A DNA stretch of 34,911 nt from Lachnospiraceae bacterium (GCA_910574715.1 CAJTCH010000050.1:1-34911), one strand, 5' to 3'; positions 15,526 through 23,688 are shown, counted from the first letter of the stretch. Numbers and translations are program-made. Notes: generated by a model not told the origin, from the letters alone.

Positions 15526-16557
15526 ATGAAATTAGAAAAAACAAACAATACCGATGCTGGCCTGGCTCAGGAACCGGCAACCCAAAACGCATATGCAGAA
15601 ACATCTGCGGGACGTGGTTCTTACTGGCAGCTCAACCCTGTCTTTCGTGAACTGATAGACATTTACAGGGATTCTGGAAAAAAGCGGGGGTTAAAGGAAT
15701 CCACCATCTATAAAACCTCTTTCAGCGCATCCAGTTTTCTTTTGGCGATGCAGAACCGTGGCAGGGAATCTTTAAATGACATAGACGAAAAAGATGTCAT
15801 TTCTTATTTTATCCGCGAAGACGGGCGCAGTCCTTTAAGTGGCGGATACAGGGATACGGTGGCTTCGGTATTCAAATCGGATCTGGGAAGCTATACAGAA
15901 CCTGCCAGACGTATCCTTGCATACATCCCTGTCATCCGCCAGCGCAGAAAAAACATCCAGTACCTTAAGCCTGAAGAAGCCGATGCAGTCCGCAATGCTC
16001 TTGACGACCCCGGTTCCGGGCTCTGCATGAGGGACAGGGCTATCGGGATGCTGCTGTTCTTTACAGGGATCAGGGGGTGCGACATCTGCTGCATGAAACT
16101 TTCGGATCTTGACTGGGAAAAGGAAGAGATATGCATTGTCCAGCAGAAGACCGCAAACGGGCTGACGCTTCCAATGTCCGCGGCAGTCGGCAACGCCATA
16201 TATGACTATGTTACTATGGAACGCCCTTCATCAGGGGAACCCTATGTTTTCCTGTGCATGACAAGGCCATACCGCCCGCTGTCGGAGGATGGGCTTAGGA
16301 GCGCCGTCCCCCAAATTTACCGGGCTGCGGGTATTCGCCAAGGCAAAGGCGACCGCCAGGGAACTCACCTGTTCCGCTACCATGTGGCATCAGCCCTTGC
16401 CGGGAACGGCATTGCGCGGTCAGTGATCAGCGAAACGCTTGGACATACTGCCCCCAAATCCCTTGACTGCTATCTTTCTGCCGACATACAGCATCTCCGG
16501 GAATACGCGCTCAGCATTGAGCCGTTTCCCGTAAGCGGGGAGGTGATCCCATTATGA
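15526..16557 (+). CDS. Tyrosine recombinase RitA-like
   Basis: A 343-residue tyrosine site-specific recombinase, the first of the trio. The N-terminal SAM-like core-binding part covers about residues 35-140. The catalytic domain has the first Arg in FTGIRGCD (R183), the second box in HLFRYHVAS, the following LGHTAPKSLD and the nucleophile region CYLSAD near residue 320. ATG 15526 follows GGAGG by 10 nt. It overlaps RitB as ATGA, so the three proteins are probably made in fixed ratio and act together on the element ends. Confidence 0.88.
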   Translation: MKLEKTNNTDAGLAQEPATQNAYAETSAGRGSYWQLNPVFRELIDIYRDSGKKRGLKESTIYKTSFSASSFLLAMQNRGRESLNDIDEKDVISYFIREDGRSPLSGGYRDTVASVFKSDLGSYTEPARRILAYIPVIRQRRKNIQYLKPEEADAVRNALDDPGSGLCMRDRAIGMLLFFTGIRGCDICCMKLSDLDWEKEEICIVQQKTANGLTLPMSAAVGNAIYDYVTMERPSSGEPYVFLCMTRPYRPLSEDGLRSAVPQIYRAAGIRQGKGDRQGTHLFRYHVASALAGNGIARSVISETLGHTAPKSLDCYLSADIQHLREYALSIEPFPVSGEVIPL

Positions 16558-17528
16558 ACGTTTACCATTCAGGGTTTTCAGCCAGCGTGGAATCTTTTGT
16601 AAACAGCCGGAAGATATCCGGCGCGTGGAACGAGACGGTGTTCGGCATGAACATAAGGCTTTTTGACCGTTACTGTGCCGAACATTACCCCGGTGAGGCT
16701 CTCCGGCAGGAAATGGTGGATATATGGTGTGCCAGGCGGAAAACAGAAAATGTGAATTCCTGTTACACCCGGACGCTGGTGATCCGCCTTTTTATTGGGT
16801 ATCTCCGCAAACGCGGGCAAACGGATGTCCTCGCGCCGCCAGCGCTGAAACAGAATAAAGAACGACGCATCCCCCATGCGTTCAGCCATGAAGAACTGGA
16901 ACGGTTCTTCCGTGAATGCGACCAAATCATCCCCTGCAGGGGGCGGCTGTCCCATGCTTCTGAATTAAGGAAAATAACGTGCCCTGTATTCTTCCGTCTT
17001 CTTTACAGCAGCGGGATCCGCACAACAGAGGCGCGCTTTTTAACACGGAGCGGCGTTGACTTTGCACAGGGCGTACTGGATATCCAAAAATCAAAAGGTT
17101 ATGACCAGCATTATGTCGCCCTCCACCCAAGCATGACGGAACTGCTGGAACGCTATGACAGGGCAGCGGACAGGCTTAGCCCCGGAAGGACATACTTTTT
17201 TGAATCGCCGGGAGGGCATCCTTACTCACGCACATGGGTATCCTATAACTTTTCTCTGCTGTGGGAAAAAGCAAACGGTAAAAAGGGCGGCACTGTCGCT
17301 TATGATCTCCGGCATAATTATGCCACCGCAAATATCAACGGCTGGAAAGATGATGTGTTTGAATTTAATGACCGGCTCCATTATCTGGCAAGGTCAATGG
17401 GGCACCGCTGCATGGAATCCACGCTGTATTATTATTCTGTCGTTCCGGGGCTTGCGGGCATAATACAGGAAAAAACAGAGGAAAATTTCAACAGCATCGT
17501 ACCGGAGGTGGCCTATGAAGAAGAATAA
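16554..17528 (+). CDS. Tyrosine recombinase RitB-like
   Basis: A 324-residue tyrosine recombinase, the second of the trio. The core-binding part lies in residues 10-95; the catalytic part shows SSGIRTTEARFL (first Arg), YDLRHNYAT (second box), MGHRCMESTLYYYS (His box and nucleophile Tyr). It starts inside the RitA stop (ATGA) and ends 14 nt inside RitC. The ribosome binding site GGAGG lies in the RitA coding sequence. Family and gene order fit RIT elements; which subunit cuts which strand is not deducible. Confidence 0.88.
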   Translation: MNVYHSGFSASVESFVNSRKISGAWNETVFGMNIRLFDRYCAEHYPGEALRQEMVDIWCARRKTENVNSCYTRTLVIRLFIGYLRKRGQTDVLAPPALKQNKERRIPHAFSHEELERFFRECDQIIPCRGRLSHASELRKITCPVFFRLLYSSGIRTTEARFLTRSGVDFAQGVLDIQKSKGYDQHYVALHPSMTELLERYDRAADRLSPGRTYFFESPGGHPYSRTWVSYNFSLLWEKANGKKGGTVAYDLRHNYATANINGWKDDVFEFNDRLHYLARSMGHRCMESTLYYYSVVPGLAGIIQEKTEENFNSIVPEVAYEEE

Positions 17529-18552
17529 CAGGGAAGCCGCCCGCATGGCAGGGTATATTTCTGAATTTCTCCACGAATATGCCCCACAGTTTCTTACATC
17601 CAGCAAACATACGTTGAAATCTTACCGGGATGCGCTGACACTTTATATCGTATTCCTTGATGAAAAAGGGATCGCACATGGCAGCCTTGGAAGGAGCTGT
17701 TTTGAGAGGGCTTCCATAGAGGAATGGATTGTCTGGCTGAAGGATGCAAGGCAGTGCTCCCCGGAAACGTGCAATATACGGCTTGGCTCCCTGAGGGCAT
17801 TTCTGGAATTCGTGGGAAATAAAGATGTCGGGCTTATATATCTGTATCAGGAGGCAAAGCTCATCAAGCGCCAGAAGTGCCGGAAAAAGAAAGTGGAAGG
17901 GCTCACCCGCGAAGCGGTCGCCGCAATTCTGGCAGAGCCGGATCCTTCCACCCGGACAGGAAAAAGGGACCTGGTATTTCTGATGCTTTTGTATGCAACT
18001 GCCGCAAGGCTTGATGAGGTTCTGTCCATCAGGCTGTCGCATCTGTACCTTGATGCCGCCAAGCCTTACGTGAACCTGCACGGCAAAGGCGGCAAGATAC
18101 GGACAGCTTACCTTCTTCCAAGGGCTGTTGAACATATCCGGATCTATCTGAAAGCATTCCATGAATCAGAGGCAAACCCGGAAGTGTATTTATTCTATTC
18201 CCGTGTAGGCGGGAAATATGTGAAACTGACAGAGCATGCTCTTGATAAGCGGATAAAAATGTATGCGGCGGACGCCCACAAAAAATGTCCGGAGGTTCCG
18301 CTGAATACCCACGCCCACCAGTTCCGCCATGCCAAAGCCACCCATTGGCTGGAGGATGGCATGAACATCATACAGATCAGCTTTCTCCTTGGTCATGCAA
18401 GCCTGGATACAACCATGCGGTATCTGGATATAACAGCGGATGATAAACGGAAAGCACTGACTACACTGGAAGGTGAAAAGGAAAAGAATGTCACAAAAAA
18501 ATGGAAAGACAGCAGTGGCTCATTGGCCGATTTCTGCGGACTGAAACACTGA
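17515..18552 (+). CDS. Tyrosine recombinase RitC-like
   Basis: A 345-residue tyrosine recombinase, the third of the trio, closest in type to XerC/XerD-like phage integrases. Catalytic boxes are YATAARLDEVLSI (first Arg), HAHQFRHAKATHWL (second box), LGHASLDTTMRYLDI (His box and Tyr). ATG 17515 has GGAGG in the end of RitB. The stop lies 14 nt before the right terminal repeat begins, so no passenger gene fits. Confidence 0.88.
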   Translation: MKKNNREAARMAGYISEFLHEYAPQFLTSSKHTLKSYRDALTLYIVFLDEKGIAHGSLGRSCFERASIEEWIVWLKDARQCSPETCNIRLGSLRAFLEFVGNKDVGLIYLYQEAKLIKRQKCRKKKVEGLTREAVAAILAEPDPSTRTGKRDLVFLMLLYATAARLDEVLSIRLSHLYLDAAKPYVNLHGKGGKIRTAYLLPRAVEHIRIYLKAFHESEANPEVYLFYSRVGGKYVKLTEHALDKRIKMYAADAHKKCPEVPLNTHAHQFRHAKATHWLEDGMNIIQISFLLGHASLDTTMRYLDITADDKRKALTTLEGEKEKNVTKKWKDSSGSLADFCGLKH

Positions 18553-18565
18553 AATCATCAAAATA

Positions 18566-18646
18566 AAATCCAAACTTTTTTGCAGTAAAAAGCCGGATTT
18601 GTAATCTTTTTTGCAAAAAGTTTGGATTTCTCCTAAGTTTGGATTT
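18566..18646 (-). repeat. Right terminal inverted repeat of the RIT element
   Basis: 81 bp, the reverse complement of 15392-15472 as far as I can read it by eye, with the same internal units. Just inside both ends the sequences also resemble each other (T/A-rich TTTTGAT), so the repeat may extend a few bases inward with mismatches. Confidence 0.9.
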
Positions 18647-18648
18647 AT

Positions 18649-18684
18649 GGAGATGTGCATAACAGGCTATGTAAAAAGAAATAG
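18649..18684 (+). pseudogene. C-terminal end of a holin-like type I toxin gene (copy A)
   Basis: Eleven codons ending LCKKK and TAG, directly followed by the GC-rich hairpin. The same stop-plus-hairpin arrangement follows the better preserved copy at 33045-33134 (GKKK, TAG, GCCGCC). Everything 5' of this point is replaced by the end of the RIT element, so no toxin can be made. The antisense RNA unit behind it is intact. Confidence 0.55.
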
Positions 18685-18786
18685 CCGCCACTACCGCAAA
18701 TAGTGACGGCTTGCCTATGTCAATGAAAGACAGAGGCAAACAAAAACCTATTTAGTGGGTAGAGCCGCTTGCATGGCTTTCCCTTT
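18672..18786 (-). ncRNA. Predicted antisense RNA of type I toxin locus A (toxin lost)
   Basis: The reverse promoter at 18793-18821 predicts a transcript start near 18786. The RNA would carry a 5' stem (GGGAAAGCC...GGCTCTACCC) and end at the stem GCCGTCACTA/TAGTGGCGGC followed by TATTTCTTTTT, a textbook terminator. Its 3' end overlaps the end of the toxin frame. The layout matches convergent holin-like toxin/antitoxin-RNA loci of Firmicutes (TxpA/RatA type). Confidence 0.6.
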
Positions 18787-18792
18787 GTCTAT

Positions 18793-18821
18793 AATATAGT
18801 ATATTCGGCAGCAGGATTCAA
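18793..18821 (-). promoter_or_regulatory. Promoter of antisense RNA A
   Basis: On the reverse strand TTGAAT (18816-18821), a 17-nt spacer and TATATT (18793-18798). The promoter at 19239-19267 has the same two hexamers, the same spacing and the same first bases after the -35 (CCTGCT). Confidence 0.7.
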
Positions 18822-18935
18822 GAAAATTATTTATCGTTATTATTTGCTATTATTTGCCTTTAATATGAAGTGTGATAGAATAAGGATTGGCTAAAGTGGA
18901 TAAATTTTAAACAACAGTAAATAGTAGTGTAAAAT

Positions 18936-18973
18936 AAGGGCTGTCGTTGACGAGATTTGTCGGCGGCAGCCTT
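18936..18973 (+). terminator. Hairpin AAGGGCTGTCG / CGGCGGCAGCCTT
   Basis: An imperfect stem with a 14-nt loop followed by AAATTTT. A smaller hairpin TAGGC-AAA-GCCTA follows at 18983. No gene lies in 18830-19054; this may be terminator debris. Confidence 0.4.
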
Positions 18974-19054
18974 AAATTTTACTAGGCAAAGCCTAAAATA
19001 TACTTTTAAATTTACAAAAAGGCAGTATTGGTGTGTATTGAGAAATGTGATATA

Positions 19055-19144
19055 TTGTTTATAAGGAGTAATCGTGTTACTTTAGGCGGTTCGTTTCTCG
19101 TTGCATTGCTTGCCTACATAGATAGGAACAACAAGCGAAAATAA
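19055..19144 (+). pseudogene. Holin-like type I toxin gene, copy C, with damaged start
   Basis: An open frame encodes VTLGGSFLVALLAYIDRNN and KRK: a hydrophobic helix with a basic tail, as in holin-like toxins of type I systems (often starting M-V-T-L/Y). AAGGAG (19062-19067) is correctly placed for a start codon just before the V-T-L codons, but the sequence there is GTGTTACT. GTG is out of frame with the rest by one base, so a single-base deletion seems to have destroyed the start. The only in-frame start is a TTG at 19055, upstream of the ribosome binding site. Either the toxin is dead or an unusual start is used. Confidence 0.55.
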
Positions 19145-19232
19145 ATAAGCCTACCTTGTACTTGGTCGGTCGGGGTAGGCTTACATAGATATCCAGGAGG
19201 TCAACCACTTTGTGGGCGGTTACTCCTTTTCT
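19138..19232 (-). ncRNA. Predicted antisense RNA of type I toxin locus C
   Basis: The reverse promoter at 19239-19267 predicts a start near 19232. The RNA contains a stem AGGAG...CTCCT with an inner ACC/GGT pairing, then the terminator stem AAGCCTACC/GGTAGGCTT followed by ATTTATTTT. It is convergent to the toxin frame and its terminator overlaps the end of that frame. The shape and size (about 95 nt) match locus A although the sequence differs. Confidence 0.6.
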
Positions 19233-19238
19233 ATTCAT

Positions 19239-19267
19239 AATATAACATATCTAATAGCAGGATTCAA
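19239..19267 (-). promoter_or_regulatory. Promoter of antisense RNA C
   Basis: On the reverse strand TTGAAT (19262-19267), a 17-nt spacer and TATATT (19239-19244). It is the same as in locus A. Confidence 0.7.
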
Positions 19268-19307
19268 GCAAATTATTTGTTGCTTTCATTTGCCTATTTT
19301 GTACCAT

Positions 19308-19751
19308 TTAATGAGAAGTATCAACAACTACGATATCCGAATCACCCTTGCGGGCCTGTTCCAGCACGGCTTCTGATAATTTCTGGAAAGAGCCGTAAGA
19401 GGATGTAGCGCCGGATAATGCGTCGATGTCATCATCCCTGCGCCCCTCCAGAAGTTGATTGGCATAATATCGGGTATATTCATTGGGATAGGTTCCGTTA
19501 GAATGGAGCATTGTCTGCATGTAAGCATTATCCCAGCTTTTGATAAAACCGCTGGCATTTTCAGCGTTGTATTCTACAGAGACGATACTTCCGCCCTTCA
19601 CCATGATCGTAATATATTCTTTCCAGCCGTGACTGAAATCTTTGGCCTGAGCCGTATAATATCCGTCTTGAAGCTCCGTCTTCTCGCTGCATGCCGTCAG
19701 AGGGAGTACAAGCAACAGAAAAATCAGTGTAAATGTCAGTAATCGTTTCAT
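19308..19751 (-). CDS. FMN-binding-domain lipoprotein
   Basis: A 147-residue exported lipoprotein: a basic start, hydrophobic core and lipobox LTAC with C21. The mature part is one FMN_bind domain (PF04205 type) with the flavinylation motif DALSGATSS, the likely covalent FMN site being T116. Such domains receive FMN from ApbE and carry electrons outside the membrane. The gene starts 2 nt after the stop of the chemoreceptor gene on the same strand, so the two are translationally coupled and probably work together, for instance as a redox input to the chemoreceptor. That link is inference. Confidence 0.82.
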   Translation of the reverse strand: MKRLLTFTLIFLLLVLPLTACSEKTELQDGYYTAQAKDFSHGWKEYITIMVKGGSIVSVEYNAENASGFIKSWDNAYMQTMLHSNGTYPNEYTRYYANQLLEGRRDDDIDALSGATSSYGSFQKLSEAVLEQARKGDSDIVVVDTSH

Positions 19752-19753
19752 TT

Positions 19754-21766
19754 TTAATTTTCCCCCTTCAAAATAAATTTATCCACTTGTACCTGAAGAT
19801 TCTCGGCTTCTTTTGCCAGTGATCCGCTGGCCTGTTCCATGCCGCCGGCATTCTGAAGGTTACGGTCGGCGATTTCTGAAATAGCTTCAATTCGTTCGTC
19901 CATGAGAGACAGGGCATTCTGCTGGCTGTTCACTGCCGCTACAAGCGTATCGGAGATCGCGCTGATCTGGTCAGACACAGAAGAAATAGCACTGAAAGAG
20001 CCGGCAGTATCTGCAGTCAGTTCCACACCGGTCTGAATAATATCTTTGGTGCTGGTTACCATCTCGGTAGCGTTCTGTGCAGCCTCGGCGCTTTTAGCCG
20101 CCAACTGTTTCACTTCATTTGCGACAACTGCGAATCCTTTTCCGGCTTCTCCGGCGCGGGCAGCCTCTACGGAAGCATTGATTGCCAGAATGTTGGTCTG
20201 GAAGGCAATGTCTTCGATCGCTTTGGCAATCTTAGTGATCTCTTGTGCGTTGGAACTGATATCATCCATCGCGTTAGTGAGAGAGGACATCCGTGAATTG
20301 GCTTCCTGAATGCATTGTGCGATCTCTTCGGTCTTAGCCCTGGTCTGGGAACTGCTTTCCGTAACGCCAGACAGCCGTTCCTTCACGTGGGAAACTTCGT
20401 GGATCAGAGCTTCGGTGGACTGGTTCTGTTCCAGAGAAGCCTGATGAAGCTGGCCGGACTGTCCGTTCAATTCTTCTGACATAGCAGCCAAGCGGGTTGC
20501 AGCGGCCCGGAAGCCTTTGATAGTTTCATTCATAGACTGTATGATCGTGTGGAGACTTGTTCGGATCAAGGCAAAGTCTCCTTTATAATCTACCTGGGCG
20601 CTGACCTTTAGATTGCCGTCAGCAATTTGGGTTAATACCTGCTGAATATCTGATATGTAACGGTTGACGCTTTCTACGGTAGCATCCAAAGTCTGGGTCA
20701 TAAGCTCTAATTCATCCCTGGAATTGACATGCGTCACCGCGGTATGGAGATCACCGTCGGAGAGGGCAACCATCCGGTTCGTAACGCTTTTGACCGGACG
20801 GGAGATCGAGCGTGACAGACGCAGTACTACCAAAATGGATATAATCAATACGGCCAGAGTAGATAATATTGCAACCATCATTGCCGCATTGATCAGGTGG
20901 TCATAGTCGGACTTGGGAATCTGAATGACCAGGAACCACTGAGTACCGCGGATAGGTGAAAAGGCCATCAGCATATTCTCATTGCCGATAGAGTATTCTT
21001 CAGAGCCGGTCTCGCCGCTCATTACGTGGCTCAGAGATTCGTCGTTGCCGTCGTTGAGCTGCGTCAGTGTGCTTTCGGTCAGAACCAATGACTGGTCAGG
21101 ATGTCCGGTAACGAGACCTTCCCGGTTCACCATATAGGCGGTTCCGTGTCTGCCCAGGTTAATGCTGCTGATCACGTCGTTAAGTGCGTCATATTTGTAA
21201 ACTCCTACTACATAGAAGGCTGTCTCCTGATTCTCCTTCACCGGCATTCCCATGGTGATGCCGAGCTTTCCGTCAAAAATAGTGGAAGAGCTGGTGGTCA
21301 GATTGTCTGTTTCTTTCAGAAGAGCGAAGAAGTTATCCTCCAGATTCTCCGGTGCACCGTCGATTCCCTGTATCAGCCGGCCCTGCAGGTCATACAGGGC
21401 AATGGTATGCAGCTCGTAGATCTCAGCGGCTTCCATAAGCACTTCTTTGCGGTTTTTGCGGATTACGGCGGTATCAAGCCGAGCATTATCTGTTCCTGTC
21501 GAACTCATGCGTGAATCTCCTGCAATGGTCATCATTCTGTCTGCAAGCATATGAATATTGGCTTCCACGGTTTTGGACGACTGCCTTGCCATAGGCTGCA
21601 GGCTGTCCAGAAGAATATTGTTGGCTAACGACTGCATAGAGAGCGCCATGATCACGCAGCATATGATAACTAATATCAGAATATTAAGAGTAGTGTTTTT
21701 TAAAATTCTCCCGTTCAGGCTGCGTCTGGTCTTTTTGCTGTGAGAGTTATTTTTCTTAGTAGTCAC
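19754..21766 (-). CDS. Methyl-accepting chemotaxis protein
   Basis: A 670-residue chemoreceptor. A basic N-terminus precedes TM1 (about 27-42), an external dCache-like sensor domain (about 48-290), TM2 (295-316), a HAMP domain (about 317-370), a second HAMP-like segment (about 380-430) and the long signalling coiled coil. The kinase-control tip is IAFQTNILAINASVEAARAG followed by EAGKGFAVVANEV, essentially consensus. The start is a GTG at 21766 with AGGAGA about 10 nt upstream. It lies between DUF2971 and the FMN lipoprotein gene in a reverse operon behind a sigma-28-type promoter, as expected for motility genes. The ligand is unknown. Confidence 0.93.
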   Translation of the reverse strand: MTTKKNNSHSKKTRRSLNGRILKNTTLNILILVIICCVIMALSMQSLANNILLDSLQPMARQSSKTVEANIHMLADRMMTIAGDSRMSSTGTDNARLDTAVIRKNRKEVLMEAAEIYELHTIALYDLQGRLIQGIDGAPENLEDNFFALLKETDNLTTSSSTIFDGKLGITMGMPVKENQETAFYVVGVYKYDALNDVISSINLGRHGTAYMVNREGLVTGHPDQSLVLTESTLTQLNDGNDESLSHVMSGETGSEEYSIGNENMLMAFSPIRGTQWFLVIQIPKSDYDHLINAAMMVAILSTLAVLIISILVVLRLSRSISRPVKSVTNRMVALSDGDLHTAVTHVNSRDELELMTQTLDATVESVNRYISDIQQVLTQIADGNLKVSAQVDYKGDFALIRTSLHTIIQSMNETIKGFRAAATRLAAMSEELNGQSGQLHQASLEQNQSTEALIHEVSHVKERLSGVTESSSQTRAKTEEIAQCIQEANSRMSSLTNAMDDISSNAQEITKIAKAIEDIAFQTNILAINASVEAARAGEAGKGFAVVANEVKQLAAKSAEAAQNATEMVTSTKDIIQTGVELTADTAGSFSAISSVSDQISAISDTLVAAVNSQQNALSLMDERIEAISEIADRNLQNAGGMEQASGSLAKEAENLQVQVDKFILKGEN

Positions 21767-21799
21767 GTTTGCTGTCTCCTTTTCTTAAAAATTCTTGTA

Positions 21800-22657
21800 C
21801 TAATATCTCAGCTTGATATTAGATAAGGCAACATCTGCCTGATATCCTTTTGTGTGCAGCATATATTCCATTCCCTTTTTCGCAAGGTCAATGTGGTTCT
21901 GCGGTGCAACCATGATCTCCTCAATAGGCAGAAGCCCTTCGCTTAAGGGGATCTCAATATAAGGAAGCATAAATCCGTCCTTGGCACGGAAATATACCGT
22001 CGTATCTTTCTGCTTTTTGAATACAAACCGATATTCTTCTTCCTCAGCAAATCCTTCATGTTTAAAGAACATGGCATAAACTTCAGCGGTTTTTTGGAAT
22101 TTGCGGCACGCCTTCTGATAATTGACATTCTGCCGGTCCCTGCCGCCGGCCGCTAAGACTTCTTCAAGGGGCGTCCGAAGCAGATTAGGCAAATAACTGC
22201 AGATATTTCTCTGGATTAACTGCCTTTGCCGCCTGGGATTGTAAACTACAAGGCCGTGGTAGGCAATCTCGGCCGCTTCCTCGATTCTTGCGATGATCTC
22301 ATCGCTTCGGAAGCCTATATTATAACCGGTCTTGCTGCCGAATTCCGACCACATGGTGATGCTGTCCCGGCATTTTGAGAAAGAAAGCACGAAGTATTCC
22401 CGGGGCTTTTCATGCTTAGAATAGATAGAATCCGCAAGAAACATCTCCTTTAATGCCGGGCTTTTGATCGTGTCCCGGCACACCTCTTCTATGATTCCCC
22501 GGATGTAAGAAAATTCATTGGGGTCGTTTAGAAAATCACTCTTTGTAGCCCAGAAGCAGTTGTGGTTAATGATACCGTTGATGCCGTTGCTCTTGGTATA
22601 GTGATAAAGGATGCTGCTGTTTTCGGCGCGTTTTAATTTTACCTGTCTGCCAGACAT
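21800..22657 (-). CDS. DUF2971 family protein
   Basis: A 285-residue soluble protein. Family-typical segments are LYHYTKSNGINGIINHN at the start, FWATKSDFLNDPNEF, FVLSFSKCRDSITMWSEFG, the GYNIGF region and KHEGFAEEEEYRFVF. The molecular function of DUF2971 is unknown to me. The start at 22657 is preferred because GAGAGG lies 9 nt upstream; ATG 22675 is the alternative. It is first in the operon with the chemoreceptor (33-nt gap) and behind the sigma-28-like promoter, an unusual partner for this family. Confidence 0.8.
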   Translation of the reverse strand: MSGRQVKLKRAENSSILYHYTKSNGINGIINHNCFWATKSDFLNDPNEFSYIRGIIEEVCRDTIKSPALKEMFLADSIYSKHEKPREYFVLSFSKCRDSITMWSEFGSKTGYNIGFRSDEIIARIEEAAEIAYHGLVVYNPRRQRQLIQRNICSYLPNLLRTPLEEVLAAGGRDRQNVNYQKACRKFQKTAEVYAMFFKHEGFAEEEEYRFVFKKQKDTTVYFRAKDGFMLPYIEIPLSEGLLPIEEIMVAPQNHIDLAKKGMEYMLHTKGYQADVALSNIKLRY

Positions 22658-22715
22658 AGATTCGTTACCTCTCATGGTGTGTTATTCAAATATGCGAAAA
22701 TACTCCTTTACTTAC

Positions 22716-22742
22716 TTATCGGCTGTTTCACTATAAAAATTA
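22716..22742 (-). promoter_or_regulatory. Sigma-28 (SigD/FliA-type) promoter
   Basis: On the reverse strand the sequence is TAAT, 15 nt, GCCGATAA. The -10 is an exact match to the flagellar sigma consensus and the -35 matches three of four bases of TAAA at the canonical spacing. It lies about 60 nt before the DUF2971 start and would drive DUF2971, the chemoreceptor and the FMN lipoprotein. Confidence 0.8.
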
Positions 22743-22830
22743 CCTAATTTTTACAATTATTGAGTTTTAGGGTATTTATTTGTATCTTGTATTAGCTTGA
22801 TAGGGGAGGGGTTTGATGCTATAATATGCG

Positions 22831-22885
22831 GAAAGAAAAGACACAGGGCAGCCGCAGACAGGATACCGTGCGGCGTCCCTGTGTG
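22831..22885 (-). terminator. Terminator of the truA-like gene
   Basis: ACACAGGG/CCCTGTGT and GCCGC/GCGGC form a strong stem, followed on the reverse strand by CTTTTCTTTC. It ends the pseudouridine synthase transcript. Confidence 0.8.
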
Positions 22886-22911
22886 ATCTGCAAATTGAGG
22901 AAGACAAACGA

Positions 22912-23688
22912 TCAGTAGGTGATCTCCTGAAGATAGAGCCCTTTGGGGTCGCAGGGAGCGCTTGCATCCATGCTGCCCTCCAGGATATCGTCGATGTCTT
23001 CTTTGGGGCGGGTGTAGAATCCAATATCCAGCAGCGTACCTACCATGAGCCGTGCCATATTGTGAAGAAAGTCGTCGGCATGGATCATTATCTGCATCTC
23101 CTGGGCGGCGCTGTAGATCTCAACCTCATAAACCTGCCTTACGGTAGATTTGCTTTTCTTTGAGGAAGAGAAGTTCTTGAAATCATGAGTCCCGGTCAGG
23201 AGAATGCCGGCCTGCTGCATCAGCTGCCTGTCCGGCGTCTTGAAACAGTGGTAGGTGTACTTGCGGTCGAACACGCTGGGTACGTCGTCGATGGTCATGC
23301 GGTACACATAAGTCTTGGAGGTGGCGTTCAGTTGGGCATGGAAACGGTCAGGAACCTCATCTACCCGGACGATCGCAATGTCCATGGGAAGATATCGGTT
23401 GAGGTAATGCTTCATATCCAGAAGCTTCATATCGGATCCCGTCTTGAAATTGGCGACCTGCGCATAGGCATGTACGCCAACCTCGGTACGGCATCCGCAG
23501 TTCAGTTCGGTATCGGATTCTCCGGTCATCTTTCTGATGACTTCTAAGATCTTATTGGAGACCGTATTGTTGGATTCGTCTTTCCCCAGGCGTGTCCAGC
23601 CCTGGTAACGGCTGCCGTCGTATTCTATTGTTAATTTGATGTTTCTTAAAGCAGAAGGCGTTTTTGCGGATTTGTCTCTTTTGCGCAT
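22912..23688 (-). CDS. truA: TruA-like tRNA pseudouridine synthase with catalytic Asp replaced by Glu
   Basis: A 258-residue protein of the TruA family, which isomerises uridines 38-40 of the tRNA anticodon arm. TruA features include IEYDGSRYQGW, the active-site loop CRTEVGVHAYAQ, FHAQLNATSKTYVYRM and FLHNMARLMVGTLLDIG. The family loop is normally GRTDxGVHA with an invariant catalytic Asp; here the codon 23482-23484 is GAG (Glu, residue 69). The rest looks normal, so it may be a divergent second TruA with altered or lost activity. The start at 23688 has GAGG 8-9 nt upstream; 23703 is the other candidate. Confidence 0.85.
   Translation of the reverse strand: MRKRDKSAKTPSALRNIKLTIEYDGSRYQGWTRLGKDESNNTVSNKILEVIRKMTGESDTELNCGCRTEVGVHAYAQVANFKTGSDMKLLDMKHYLNRYLPMDIAIVRVDEVPDRFHAQLNATSKTYVYRMTIDDVPSVFDRKYTYHCFKTPDRQLMQQAGILLTGTHDFKNFSSSKKSKSTVRQVYEVEIYSAAQEMQIMIHADDFLHNMARLMVGTLLDIGFYTRPKEDIDDILEGSMDASAPCDPKGLYLQEITY

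Larger units (their letters stand above)
15392..18646 (+). mobile_element. RIT element (recombinase in trio), 3255 bp
   Basis: Three overlapping same-strand tyrosine recombinase genes fill the space between two 81-bp inverted repeats that I read as identical. This is the definition of a RIT element: three adjacent tyrosine recombinases (RitA, RitB, RitC) bounded by structured inverted ends. All three catalytic frames are open, so the element could be active. No clear target duplication is seen (left flank ...CACCGTGGA, right flank ATGGAGATG...). The left flank is conjugative-element debris and the right flank is the last eleven codons of a holin-like toxin gene, so either the insertion or a later deletion joined unrelated sequences. 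No passenger gene is present. Confidence 0.88.

Noticed and set aside
15380..18660. Target-site duplication of the RIT element
   Set aside because: TGGA occurs near both borders, but not directly at the repeat ends and in unequal register, so I do not claim it.
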